Shown here one piece after another: positions 47,590 through 62,100 of a DNA stretch of 64,000 nucleotides. The translations under genes and the position numbers were made by a program. Position 1 is the first letter of the stretch; each line of letters opens with the position of its first letter. The DNA comes from Owenia fusiformis (lineage: Eukaryota > Annelida > Polychaeta > Sabellida > Oweniidae): contig CAIIXF020000011.1 of NCBI GenBank assembly GCA_903813345.2, positions 32,604,166-32,668,165 on the forward strand. Direction: 5' to 3'. Below the pieces are notes generated by a model, which ran no database searches, had not been told where the DNA came from, and saw only the letters and a program-made list of their open reading frames with translations.

Positions 47590-50500
47590 ATGGCAGATTG
47601 GGAAGAAGTTAAAAGATTGGCAGCAGATTTTCAGCGTGCACAGCTTAGCAGCACTGTGCAAAAGTATGTTTACACGTGAATTACATTGCGTGATATATAT
47701 TTCACGCTTTAGCGAAGTTTTATTTACATCGGAGTGGGATTTATGAAGTTGTTGAACTTTTTATACGAATTTCATAATAATCCTCAACTGCATTCTCAAA
47801 ATTCATTTCGTTCGTTGCGTACCTGTAAGGCACAGGAGGTACGGATGGCACTGGACGAAAGGCTCGGAGACTGCCTCAACTGTGTCAGTGTGTACATGTT
47901 CAGTACTGTTCGTCTGTTGTTGTTGAACTTGCCATACATTTCCAGTGTCATATTCACAATTCATATACATGCTGAGATAAGCAATTGGTGCTTAGTAAAA
48001 TTCTATTGACTTTATACATGGGCTTTCAACTAGAGTGCTTATATGTATGTATACCTTCTGCAGGACAGCATCTCAGCTTTCTAATGGTGTGTCAACTTCT
48101 TGATCTTTTTTATTAGAAAAAACTCTTATAGTCCATTGTATGCATTGGCTGAGAGGGAACCTATTTTTGGGCCATGTTTATCTTTTACTTCATAATTTGA
48201 AGCATAGGGAATAAGGAAACTCAGTCAATCAATTTATGTCTGATACAAGCTGTATCGGAATTCTGAGTAACACTAAAACTCGTATCAGTTAGTCAACTTC
48301 ACCAGGTCTAGTAAATAGCACCTTTCTATAAAATGTTTCAGATGTTTGTATGATTTTACAAGTATCAATCAAGTTTAGAGTTTCACTTTAATTCGCCCTG
48401 TATCGTATTATATCATGATGTCAGTATAAAATGTCAATAAAATGTGAATATGTCTGAGTGATTATTTGGGATTCGTTTTTGTAGGCTGTCAGAAAGAAAT
48501 TGTATTGAGATAGTTTCAAAGTTGGTAGAACAGAACCTACTTGATATCATTTATACTACAGATGGCAAAGAATACCTTACTCACCAGGAAGTATCCAAAG
48601 AAATTAGGGAGGAACTTCAGGTTCATGGAGGTACAGTATATTGGGAAAAAGTGAACAGGTTAAGGCATGTCTTAAAATTAAAGATCAAATGTTTTTATCA
48701 AAAAGAATATTGAGTTTAAAGGAAGAGATAGAGATGAAATTTGGTCCTTTTGAAACCACTACATGAACGTCTTGGCTTCTCTTTCCAGGACGAATCAATC
48801 TTGTTGAGCTTCAAACAATTCTCAATATTGACTTCAGCCACATAGAAAGCAAAGTTAATGAACTTGTGAAGAATGACAAGTCTCTAAGATTGGTTCTTGG
48901 TCAACTTATTGAGAGGTTGGTATGTTTTCCTATAAGTACATGTACTTATGCTGTCTGATTACTTTATTTTGAAACATGAAGATCATAGATGTATTGATAA
49001 TCTTATAATAATAATATCCCAAATAAAATGAATCATTTAAAACTAAGTGATTCCACTAAGTACAGTACTTGTTTTTTGAACATGGTTGGTTTACAAAAAA
49101 TGCAAATTATTTTTGGTTTATTTATTTTTGTATTTCATGGAAGGTTAAATGACAGTAGGTATGATATGTATGATACAATCAGGTCATTGAATGAAGTTGA
49201 TTTACAATCCAGGTCCTATGTGGATGGTCTTGTTGAGGAGATAAATGATAAGCTACATGAAACAGGTCAGATCACTGTGGCAGAACTTACTAAGCTGTAT
49301 GATTTGCCAGCAACTTTTCTCTCTGAGGCAAGTATTGTGACAAATGCATAAAGTCTTGCATATTTAGATGAATGATAAATGTGCATTAGTGTAAATTATA
49401 CACAAGATGTATTTTTATGCATTTTCATTGTGCCTTTTTTTTAAATATAGAATCAGAACCCCTTTACAATTTCAATGTTACTGAGATGCACCTGAAAATT
49501 TTTTAAGGACTGGGCCTCTAGGAAGACCAGTTTTGTACTGATAGAGCTACCCAGAATAAATATAGTTTTCAAATCAAATTAAATAAGGATGAACATCTTG
49601 GTAGAAAATCAATGTTCTACAAATGCAAGTATTAATAAATTTTTGATTTTTTCTGCAGGTTGTCCAAGACTACATAGGGAAGGGTATAGATGGAAGATTG
49701 GATGAGGCGAACCGTGGGGTGATATTCACAGAATCTTTTGTAGCTCGGCATCGATCAAAGATCCGTGGAGCATTCAGCGCTGTCACCAAACCTACTCCTC
49801 TAATGACTGTAATAAATCGGCTACAGCTACAAGAGCGTCTTTTTTATTGTAAGTTTATTTACTAAACATGTAATAATGGCTAATTGAATCAGCTATACCT
49901 AAAGAAATAGACATACAGAAAAGGTTGTATTTATCTTAGATTCAAGGCAAAATCAGTGCTCTTCAAAATAGAGTTGCAACAGTTATTTAAGTCACTACCA
50001 GTAGTTTTTACATCAATAATTGTAACATTACCAAATTACCAAAGGAAAGGATGTACATTGTGAACATAAGCCAAGAAGCCTATGGAATCTGACTGAAACT
50101 TCAATTGCAGAAATAAATTGGTATTCATTTCAGTAATTTCTGATTTGTTTGCGATCATTTCACAAAAGCATGTTTTTCATTGTACACATCGTTAGTTTAC
50201 CAGTTGACTTGGCAGTACAGTGTATTATCTAACCTATGAGTACAATGTATTATCTAACCTATGAGTTCAGTGTATTATCTAACCTATGAGTTCAGTGTAT
50301 TATCTAACCTATGAGTACAGTGTATTATCTAACCTATGAGTACAGTGTATTATCTAACCTATGCTTCCCTCATACATTTCAGCCATTCTTGAAGAATTGG
50401 TGAAAGGAGGAAGGTTAGCTGGGGCAATAAATGGAGGACGCAATGATAAATCAACCTACATCCCTGACATATATTCCAAAACACAGAATGACTGGGTTTC

Positions 50501-53500
50501 ATCTTTCTATAACCAGAATGGTTATTTAGGTATATATCTTGAGTATATCTAAGTCTGTTGTAAATCTTAGTATGAGATTAGCACAGGATTTCATTCTGTG
50601 TTTTCATTAGCCTTGATACCCTTGGTTATAATGATTTTGGAATCACAAAAATTTAAATTTTAAATTGCTGATTATGTCCCTTATTTGCCGAGTACACATA
50701 TTCATTATGAAATATTAATTTCTCAACAATTTATTGCAGAATACGATGCCATGGCAAGATTGGGTATAACTGATGCTAAGTCATACATCAAGAAAAACTT
50801 CAAGAAGGAAAATGTGGTATACCTGAGTACATGTTGTGTTGGGAAGATGCTACAAGATCAGATGGAGGCGCAGTTAGATGAGGCTTTGAGCAGTTCAGGA
50901 TGGGTTGATGCTCAGGTTAGTATATTAGGGGAGAGTGGGGTGTCATGTTTTGAATTTAAATTTTGATGGAACGTGATAGAACAAGCAAGGAATGAAGTAC
51001 CTGCTAGATATGTTATATCTCAATTGAGCAGAAATGCAAGCAGTGTCATTCAAGAGAGAAGAGGTAAGAATGCTAGTTATTTTAAAGCTAATAAGGTTGA
51101 TGTGAGTTATTTGTTGACTAAGATGTCACTCAGTCATTTCAATCCATATCATGTTTGAATGAAGTATATTCAAAAGTTGACGAAAAATTACGCCAAAAAT
51201 TACCACTTTCCAACAACATTGTTGGGAAAAGCATTGAAGTACAGTTAATACTGCTTAGGCAAGCAAAAAATATTCACATAGGGGATTTTGATAACATGTA
51301 ATTTCCATATTCGTATACTTTACTACATGTGGATCTAAATAGTTTTATTTGGTAATTTTCTTTCAGCCTTTCCTACCCTCAATTCTTAGTGAGAAGGATG
51401 CAAATCAGTTGATCAACAGCACTCTGAAATCTAAACCTGGACTTCTGATTTTCTGTGATACAATCGTTGCCACGGAGAAATTCATTGCAGAATGTAAGAA
51501 GCCGTTTGATAAGATCATGGCTGAGAAGGCAGAAAAGGTACGTCATTTAGTGTAATTTAAAGTCATAAAATATGTGTTTAATCAGTTCATAAGTTTCTTG
51601 TCTTGACTATTTTTGAATTCACTATTTATTTCATATTCATTTCAGTCATGGAGAGGAAGGCATACAGTAATTAGATTAAAATTGTTCTTAAAATGTTCTT
51701 TCCTTTTGAAGTGTTATTCAATTTTTGTTGATGTTAAATTACTTTTAGGTCAGCTATGCTAAAACAAAATGATGAGTTTCTTTCATCGAAATGTTGATAT
51801 ATTGTCATTTGAAATTATTATCGTTTACTTTGAGTTTGATTATGATAAATATGTAAAATTTTATCTTATCCTAAATGGCAACTTAAAACATATATTAGTG
51901 TTAAGATATTTGTTAATTGTTTCCGTTAAATCCAAATTAGAAATTAGCCATCTCAATTTTATATATAGGATGCAAGAACTAACCCAGCCCTGTTTACTCA
52001 AGCATCTATGAAAGACGCTGGCTTGGAAGATACAGCTATGGGTAAACAAGATAGGAAGGACCAAAGAAAAAAGAAAGCTGCCAGTAAGAACATTAACTCA
52101 GATCTCGATGCTAGAGATAAGTCTGAAAAGACTCAAAGAACAAAGAGCCAAGTTTCACAACGTTATAAACCAAAATGGCTTTGATTTGATCAACATAACA
52201 AATTCTGGGTATGCAGCACACAAAATATCAGAGGTTTTTAACACAAATTTTGACAAAACAATGGCAAAGAATTCAAGTACATTATATGCAGTTAAACACA
52301 AGAGGAAGTTATCAAGAGTTAAATTTGAAGTAAATGAATTTATAGTTACAAGAAATTGTTTGTTTTCAGCTAGCACCAAGAGCGGAGGTGGCACACAGGG
52401 AAGAGAGGTGAAACAAAAAGCTACGAAAAACAAATATAAACGACGTGGAGACCATGATGACGATTCTGAAGATGAGGCTGTTGCCGTGCAACCTAAAGGT
52501 AGTTACATCAATATTGTTCATTATTTTAAAAAACATTTTTAAGCAGAGCCTCAACATATTTTAATCATACGCTCTTTCCAAGTACTACTAAGTACTAAAA
52601 TGGTCGTCACCATTTGTATTTAATCTTAACTCTAGCAGTATCCAACCCCAAGTCAACTCAACGGTGACATGTGCAATTTCAGGTAGACGAAATGAAATCC
52701 CATTCATGACAAACGATGAGATTCAGGATGTCCTACAGAAGGGAAATGACACCCTCCCAGATGATATGGCAGCTGAAATAGCACAGCAGCTTCACAGGTG
52801 TGCTTTCTAGTTTTTTACACTATGTACATGTACTGTACATCAAGTATCTAGGTCAAAATGTGTTACTTCAAAAGAGTTATTTAAAAGGGCTTTTTACTCC
52901 TGGACTTAACGAAATTACTTTCATGTAAAAATGGTACAGGACATTACACTACCATTATTGTCCTATGTTACTGAAAATCAAAAGTTTTGGTGAAAGTGCT
53001 AACTAGTAAGAGAGCACAAATCACTATTTAGCTCATTCAAAAATGTCCATATTCTTAAAAAGCTAGTGTTTTTGCCATTTTTTTGCATCCTTAAAACTTT
53101 TTTTTGGAACCAGGGACTGGTTATTTTTACAAAAAAATCTCATCTGGGGTTTTCCTTTATTTTCACATATTTGTTACACCATGGCTGATTCCTTCCTCAT
53201 TTTATTTCAAAACTATTTTATTAAAGGCCACTGACAAAGGAATACCAAGAAATAGCAAAGTCTGTCTTTCTACAGACATCAGGATCTGCAACTGGAACTG
53301 CAAGGAAAAAAACACATGGGGAACTTCAAGATAAAATTGGTGGTTTATGGACGAATGCAAAACTGTTTGAAAAAGGCATTAAATTATTTAATGGTATGTA
53401 TTTCTTAAGTATTGACAAATATATTGTTTTAAAGTGGAGTATTATTGAGACAACATCTATATTACAACTTCAATTCACTTAAAGCAGTGGCAATGCCCCT

Positions 53501-55841
53501 TTTGGGCAATTACACCGTGAATATGATTAATATTTATTTATTAATCTTTGAAATATATAGTATTTATGAATAAAAAGATTGAGACAACACTGAAGGCAGT
53601 ATGACAATAATATATCAACCTACCACAAAATGTATTATTTGAATTTCAGAGGAGACCCAAACTCAACTCAGTAAACATATGTTAAAGACAATATGTTCTG
53701 ATATCACCAATTTAGCATTTGGCACTATTGCTACACAGAATATGATGTCTGTGAGTGAAGACACACAAATGAATGCTGATGTAAGTACATGGAACAGGTG
53801 AATCTCAATTATAAATGTACAAGTTCTTATATACAGTGAAGTATATCTGAACACCTCCCCCCACTTGTGGTGGTGACATACTGTCTCTAAATTTTTTGGT
53901 GGATGGGTTCGCTGGTTGGTGTTTGGCATTTGGTTGTCAGTTGTTGGTGTGGCATCTGTAACAAATGGCAGGTGTGGACATTTTGCATGTTAATGTCTTG
54001 TTGTTTCTAGTTTGTATCACACAGCATACATAATGTATGAATTAATATAAGTATCATATTATACTCTAGTTATTACATGTATTATTAGAAATATACTGTT
54101 ACAGCATTCATTTGTTTCAGGTTCGAGTAAAGCTGCTATCAAAGTTACCAGAGAACTCTAAATCTGTGCTCAGTAAGCTTCATACATCACTAAGTGGCAA
54201 GGTATGGTAGAGATTAATCCACTTTTCAATTGAAGGTTTCATTGGTTATTAGAAATCAACCTCAATCCCTTTGATAATGTCACAACCTCTGATCTATCCT
54301 TACCAAAAGTGACCTTCTTACTTATAATGTTCATGACATCAAATTTATGGGTGCTTTTTATTTGAAGCTTCTAGCTCAATTTTGAAGGAAATTGCATCAA
54401 TTCTTGTAAAATTCAAAATAAATTTTGTTTTTGCCACGATCACACCCCCCTGACTGAAAACAGAAATTTTTTGGGCGATCGCACCCCCTGACTGAAAGCT
54501 GGCTACGCCCCTGGCTAGGTTGGTATTTCCTTGCATCCATATTTGACCTGACATTTGAATAATTTATCCACATTTAATCTGACTATTTTTTGAGAAAAAT
54601 GTCATTGAAACAGTAATTGATCTAAATCTTCATTTTTTCTCAAACCGAATTTTACAACTTCCCCCAACAGGTGTGAGTAGTCTCAAAATGACCTTTCCAG
54701 ATCTCAGTATACATGACAAATCATAACAAATGTGACATATTGGAACAGCAAATGATGGTACATTTACATGTATGTCTATTTATTTATTTACAGAGTTTGG
54801 AAGATTTTTTTAATTGTCTGGACACGGTTTGTGGACAAGGTCACCTCGAACTATTCCTGAAAAAGCCTGACAAGAAAAAAGAAAGGTATTGTTTGACCAG
54901 TGTATTGGAATGAAATATGTTAATTGTTAATTATTTACCATTACAGTCCAGATTACTTTTTACAAAACCTTTTTAGCGGAGTTGGAAATGAATTTGTAAC
55001 TCTTGGATAGAATACTCAGCATATGTTCATTCCTTTCACTGGTACTAGGATTAATATGTGGAGAATACACTAAAAATGGCAGACATTTTTCGATTCACAT
55101 GTGGTCAAATTCACCACTCACTACATGTTTCTAATACTCACATATAAAAGCTCAATTCATGTTTTCTTTTTCAGACAACTAGTGTTCAATCATCGGTTAG
55201 CCCTTGCAGAGCAGTTACGGAACGAATATGAACCTGCTATGGCTCTACACCTGGCCAGTGTGATCATATTCCAAACCTATACCCAGTGTATGGTACATGC
55301 CCCTGGTAAAGTTGTCCCACAGATCATCACATTTTTAGGTCAACAAATGACCAACAAGGAGCAGCATGAAGTGCTAGTGAAATATCAAGGTAGCATTAAA
55401 TTGAACCTAATAAATAACAAAATTGTGTACAGATTGGAAAATATAGATTTAGGCTATTTGGAGTGTTTACTGTAATAGTGTTGTACTTGTAGTATATTTA
55501 GTAACAATAAAACAAAACAAAGGTATTGAAGAACCATTATTTGCAATATTGGTCATCTCCTTATGTGATGTCACTAGGTCATATGACCGACCTCTCAGAC
55601 TAATAAAGAAAATGGTGTGTCAAATTCCTGACCCACTATGGAGGGATCTCATACAAACCTTTGAATAGTGTATTATCTATTACTTGCAGATCTGGTAGTG
55701 GAACAAATGAAGAAACAAGGGGAAGATAGTGAAGATAAAGACATTGAGAACATAAAGCACGAACTAAATGAACTGTTACCTAAAATTAAAGAAATTGCCT
55801 TAACTGCCAAGAAATCCAATGCACAAGCTGCAGAAGATTGA
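47590..55841 (+). CDS. UFL1: UFL1, E3 UFM1-protein ligase 1 (17 exons, 780 aa)
   Basis: UFL1 transfers UFM1 from UFC1 to substrates such as ribosomal protein uL24 at the ER membrane, with DDRGK1 and CDK5RAP3. Exons: 47590-47663, 48485-48630, 48789-48915, 49213-49327, 49659-49848, 50383-50529, 50740-50915, 51367-51537, 51969-52083, 52370-52498, 52683-52797, 53227-53393, 53650-53780, 54121-54201, 54794-54885, 55175-55389 and 55690-55841. They total 2343 bp in one frame. The N terminus [60 protein letters not shown] and [11 protein letters not shown] parallel the human protein (794 aa). The acidic/basic stretch [17 protein letters not shown] is also in the family position. Intron 4 uses a GC donor. 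AATAAA at 56272-56277 is a likely poly(A) signal. Confidence 0.95.
50214..50362. repeat. 25-bp minisatellite, six copies, UFL1 intron 5
   Basis: The unit AGTACAGTGTATTATCTAAC plus CTATG repeats almost perfectly just before the acceptor of exon 6. Confidence 0.85.
53886..54003. repeat. Copy of a dispersed short repeat, UFL1 intron 13
   Basis: It shares TCTGTAACAAATGGCAGGTG and ACATTTTGCATGTTAATG with 34515-34632, in the same order and orientation. Confidence 0.6.
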
Positions 55842-58800
55842 GCTTTACTGCTAGATTGTATCCCAAACTGATGGAATGGTCAGTGGTTGAGTTGCATTTG
55901 GGTTTCAATATACAACTTGACATTTGATTTTATATGTGGAACATTGAGGTTTAATGGCTATAAACTTTATACCACCTGGAAAGAGGACCATATATATGGA
56001 CCACGGTCTTAGTCCATCTTTATATCCACCGTCTTTACTATATCTGCAAGAACTACTTTAAGCCTGGCATTCATTGAATTGACCTATACTATACCACATA
56101 ACAGACCATAGTCTTGTATTAAGATTTATGCTAAGTATGATAACCCGTTGTTGGAGATTTCAAATTATAAGATCACCCAGTGATTATATAAACTCGCTCA
56201 TACTTGAATTATATTTTTTTGATTATCAATCAAGAGGACGATTAGTGTCTATGTGCAATCATTTAAATGTCAATAAATCGTTTACTGTGCAAACTAAACC
56301 TTTTTATGAATTATTTACTTCTTCATTGTACTTATTTCCAGCCAGTTTGACTCCTTCCTATTCTGGTGACAGATTTCTTTAAGAGTATATGTTATGATAT
56401 GGTGTGTACCTTATGATACTAATACGTCTGTCTTAAGCAGTTAAGGTAGTGATCAGCTAGAGATGAATATTTTGAACAATATCTGAAAGTCTCTGCTCAA
56501 AAATATTATATTATGAACTGCTAATGAAATGATAATATCGAATGATCAATTTGATTAGTCATAGTCAACAGGTACATACAATTTATACAAGTTAGTTACG
56601 CAATGGATGGTTTAGCTCTCATCCCCCTTTGACCACCTGTACTGTTGCAGGCAAAAGTACAATATGCCTTTTGGGCAGTTTTTAACAGTTTTTAGTGGCA
56701 TTCTGTGTCCTGCATGCCTTCATAATACAGGGTGTCCCAGAACGCATGAGAAATTTTTGAGGGAGATACAAGGCTTGATTGATTTTTCTTCTTTGGTGCA
56801 CTTTTTTTGCTAACACTTGTAATAGCAAATAACGTCTGAATACAATGGTATGAGAATAGTTGCATATGATAACTTTGATTTTGTTAAGGGCAATGCTCCA
56901 ATTCAATTCGATGAAAACAAAGTATATCGAAATCGAAACGTATCGCCCGTCATTTTGAAAGAGAAGGTAAAGACGGAATAGGTTGATCGAGGAACCTTGC
57001 AATTTTAACTACGGGTATCATATAGAATCGAACAAACCGACTCATGTTGGTTTGACAAATTTATTATACAATTCTGTACAGTTTTAAAATGACACACAGT
57101 TCACACCATATTGTACATACAATGTCTAAATACATTTACTAAACAATTTATAAAACATAGGAGTGGGACTCATCTCACAAGCGTTTGAAATCAAGAATCT
57201 ATGATATATTTTATACATCAACCTCGAGTTCATATCAAAATACATTCTGATTTACCGAGTCTCTCTTTACATGTATCTAAATCTTGAGATCTCTTTATTC
57301 CAAGGGGTAGTTGAAACTGTGGATCTCTTTCAACATCCCTTTCAATGTAACTTATGTACAAATATGATCAGATATGAAATATCTGTAATCCCGGTGGAGT
57401 TTGAATTTAGTTAGACCGAACAGAAAGAGCATTTTTAGCTTCAATTTTTCAAGTATAGTTTTACACTATTGGTCTAAATCTAAACAACCAAACTTCGGTG
57501 GCTACGGGAAGAAACGCATAGAGTATGAAAAAGCTGGTTATTGTCGTTTTATTTGGTAGTCTGTGAACGTTTTGTAGTGCTTCTTGACCTGCCAACAGGG
57601 TCATCACATTCCAAAAACATCAGTAGTTTTAAATTGACGGGAATTCATCTGTTTTTCCACAATTTAGGAATAACCTAAGAAATATTTTGATATTGAACAA
57701 AGATTCTACATTTTTGGGTGTAACGATTGAACTCGATATATGGGAACATGATGAGCGTATTGCCAGGTGATGAAATAGAAATAACGTCCACAGACGACAA
57801 AATAAAACCACACCTACTTTTCCATCCCCTGGTTGCAGTGGTAGTAGCCCTATATTACAAACCACATTTTACGACGTTTTTGGTATTTTCAATTTGGACA
57901 GAAGTTGAAATTTGAAATTTTGAAGACTACCACTGCCATAAGAGCCTTGTCTCTGAAACCAAACTTTTAAAATTCTCAACAACCTGCCATTTCACCGTCA
58001 ACATATTTTAAACAAAGCTTTTTCCCCTCAAAGGGTTGAAAATCGCTAGACTAGCTAGATATAGCGAGGAATACGTGACATGTGAATTTATAATTTATAA
58101 AAGGTTATAATAAAAAGTAATCAATCCACTAACTATCTGCGATTTTTTAGTCGATTTTTTCAACAGAAATAAGCGCTGACTCCCTTTAAGCAATGTTTCA
58201 ATGTAGTTAAATAACACATCATTACAAGCTGTATGACACAAAACCTGAAAACGGAATACTGCAAGGCACTTAGTTGGATGTTATATAGAGTATTGTTTGT
58301 ACAAAAACGGAAGACATTACAATACTGTACAATTCTGTAAGAGACTTGGTACTACATTTGTTGGTGATCCATTGCTGATAAAAGGGATAACAAAGATCTG
58401 CAATTTAGATGAGCTGATATTAACATCCTTTAAAGATTGTCACAATATTACAATATTGCTAACAGAACTAACAGCCTAACAGGCTATTTAATGATAAACC
58501 TTCGATTTTTAATTCGATTCCATATTTTATCAGTTATCATTTATATTTTTCAGATTGTAAAATTATTGGAAGGAATTGTATTGTTTTGTACAAGTAAAAT
58601 TCTTTCCACTATCTATTCTTTGCTTCCACTTTGATAAGTATGTTTTGATTATGTAGTAGGTAGTGACACTTTTCATATTTCATAAGTTCAGTTGCTCCTA
58701 GAAACAGTTTTCTTTATGTGAATGTTTCATGTGGCGTTTGAAAATCACGCGTGCGCAATTCACTCTGAATTGCAGAATTAGATTGTGCTGGTGATGAGAT

Positions 58801-59143
58801 TGAAAAGCAAGGAACATTGCCCTAACAATTTGAATTTCCATTGTGTAAACGCATAAAGTTCATTCATATATGTTTCCTTGATAGAGTAATTGCATCTTAA
58901 ATCAGCCCAAGCATTTAATTATGCACAAACTCCCCTTGCTTCGTTTGTAAATGATATATCATCTTATTTGGCACTATTTCATTCGATATATCGATGTAGC
59001 TGATGTCTTCTTTACCATGTCGTACTTGTTTGAATGTCCATATAGTAATGTTCAGTCTCCAAGCTAGGCATTCTAGGCAAGCTAGCGCGTGTTCGAGCTG
59101 GTGTTCACCATATCAAAAATAAATCCTCTGCATATTTGTTTTA
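55842..59143. other. 3' flanks of UFL1 and the glutamate receptor gene
   Basis: UFL1's 3' UTR probably ends near 56290. On the other strand, TTTATT near 57058 is an AATAAA that could end a receptor 3' UTR of about 2 kb. TACAGGGTGTCCCAGAACGC at about 56727 resembles a mariner-type terminus, but no partner was found. No coding exon was seen. Confidence 0.45.
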
Positions 59144-62100
59144 CTAAGAATATTGGTCTTTAGAAGATGGTGGTAATGGATAGCCTGCTGGGGCGTAGTT
59201 GCCGGTTAACGGCATCATCGTGAGTCCGTTTGTCTCGATATTGTTCATCTCTTCAGCTTCAATCTCCTTCCTGCGTTTCCGACTTGGCCGTGAACTCCCA
59301 CCGTTACATTTGACGGCTAATCTCAATTCACTGGTTATCTCAGAACAGAGCGACTGCTGGAAAATAGTACAATAAGTCACTGTCCCTTTTTAGATACATG
59401 TATACAGCTTTGTCCATCAGGTAGACATAAAGTTAGAGTTAACTGGTCAAAATTATCATAGTGGGTTAAACTACTTAAAAGAAGCATTAAAATTAAGGAT
59501 TTCTTTCATCATTTTTTGAAGCTCGAGATTCTATGATTTATGGTATGATATCTATTTACTGGAAACAATCTGCAAAAAGATGGTAAACTTGGGTTTTGCA
59601 TGAATAGTCACGCTCATCCACTGCAACAATACTGTCAAATTCCACTACATTTGACATACCCACCGGAACCACCAGTGGCCCATATTGACACCTAAGATCT
59701 AATAATAATTGTAAATTCAACATTAAAACATAATATGATCATTTGGTGTTTTTGTATCATTTTTGCTCACAAAAGTGCATTCCCAAATATCCAGCAGAAG
59801 CAATGTGTTGGCTAAGCAGATGCAAACAGTTTACCTGTACTATTGTTACACGTGGCTATGGACTACAGATACACAACAATGCAAATTCAGTCATAAGCAT
59901 TAGAAACATAAAACCGTGTTATTATGAGTACCAGATAAAGCTCTAAATGACAAAACACACAACACAATCTATACTATTACAACATCAATTCTAAACATTA
60001 CGTTGTTTCGTTAAAGGGAGTTTGCATACGATGTAACGAGCGCAAAGAACTAAAGAAAGAGGGTCTATAGAGCTAATCTTGTATCCGCGAATGCAACTTT
60101 CGGCTGCCGGATTAACCTACTATTTTTGACCAACTCAATGAAATATGAATAGAACCTGCCACTATTCCATCCATATTCAAATGAGTAGATTAATCCGGTG
60201 GCCGACAGTCGTTATTTGCAGTCGCGAATACATGCTAATGGAATGCATAGGGATCTCCTATAACACGAGGCAAAGGAGCTCAAAATATATGAAATAAGAA
60301 TTCCAGGTACACTCGATAGACCCCTACTACTGAAGTAAAACTCAATAACAAATAAAAAAAGAATATTTGTCATATCATATTATATAAATTTGCAACACAT
60401 ATACTGTATATAATTAGAATAACCCCCTGTGCAAGGTGTACATAAAACATTAAAATTGTGAAGCAAGGAAACTCAGGAAAATCTATGGGAAAAACAACGC
60501 TGAAATGGGAAAAATGGGACATTACCTTCTGTTTGTAGCCCCATGCCTGTTATTTGGGAATGGAAAATGTATGTTATATTTGATTTTGTGAATAGTTTTT
60601 GATTCACGTATATGAATAAATTATATATTATGAGTAAAGTATGTAACAAATATGTAGTGTTCAAGGTACACAGCAGATTCACTGATACACAACACATATC
60701 ACATACTAGTAACTATTAGTAATTTTGGTATATTTTAGTGACATTAAATTATACACATCATGGCATATACTCAATATAATAACGTCATCTAAACATAACG
60801 TAACAACCGTTACACAATACACCAACATAACATGTGATTTCTAATCTATCCGTGATATGCCTTTACAAATTAACACAAAAATCAACAATAATTGGGCTGA
60901 CATTACGTACCTTTTCCTCTTTTGCATATTTACGTGACTTCCAAATGAACTCAAACAATGCGGCAATAATAGCAAGTCCCAATCCTCCAGCGAGAACCAC
61001 GAACACACCTCCTACATTCTTTGGACCAAGTTCATTGGCGTTCGTCTTTTTATTGTCCTCAGTGTCGCATTTTCCTCCACCACCCTTTTCTTTCCACCAT
61101 CTATTGTAGAGTATTTGCAATTTTTGCTCTTCTGCTAGTTTCAATATTGCATTTGAAATTAGGTCTCTGTATGGTGAATCTGCAAATATTTGATTGGTTC
61201 TTTTGATTTAAAGATGCGATTGTTGTAATAATGCTGACTAAATTTGAAATTTGAAAATCAGATATTTATATTTCAAAAATACACTTTCATGTATGTATGT
61301 GTGTTTGTTTAATGCTATCGATATACCTGCTATGATGATACAAAACAGTACCCTTAAATAAGTTATATAAGTGCTTTAAAAATTTTATGTAATTTTATTT
61401 CCAAATTTAAGGATAATGAAACAATTGTTTTTTTTGTTTTGTTTTTTTATAGTTTTCGGTTGTTGTTTTATACATACCCCTCGGTGTACCAATCCCATAA
61501 CCCTTTGAGTCCAGCAATCCTCCAACCTGCATAAGTTCACAGTTACGTTGTGTCGTGTATTCGTTTGTCGTGGATTCTACGAGAAATGCATATTTCTCTT
61601 TCTTGACTCTCTCAATCCCCTCTGGCACTGTAGCCGTGAATACAGATGGCGTGGCAGATTCCATGAAATTCCACATTCTTTCATATGTCTGGATTTTAGA
61701 TGTCTATAATGAAGAAGGGGATGCGGATAAAGCGGCGTCTTGATAAAATTATATTTGAGCTTACGAAAAAGTGGTGCCTCGATGGATCATCAGTTGAACT
61801 TTGTGAATAAAGTTTTGCCTTCATGAATCATGGGTTGAGGAAAATGTGTATTGATGGAATCATAATTTGGACTTTACCAAAATAATGGTATATTGATGAA
61901 ATCATAATTTGGACTTTACCAAAATAATGGTATATTGATGAAATCATAATTTGGACTTTATCAATTTAATGGTATATTGATGGTTAATAGGTGCCTTGAT
62001 TGATCATTGTTCGAGCTTTACCAAAAAATGCTGCCTTCATGGAATCATATGTTAAGCTTTTCGAATAAAATTATGTCTTTATTGGATCAAGGCTGCATTC

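Noticed and set aside
54420..54530. A transposon end suggested by GGCTACGCCCCTG
   Set aside because: The motif resembles known repeat termini, but no partner end or target duplication could be located.
56727..57002. A second mariner-like element starting TACAGGGTGTCCCAGAACGC
   Set aside because: No matching inverted end or transposase was found, so it is at most a fragment.
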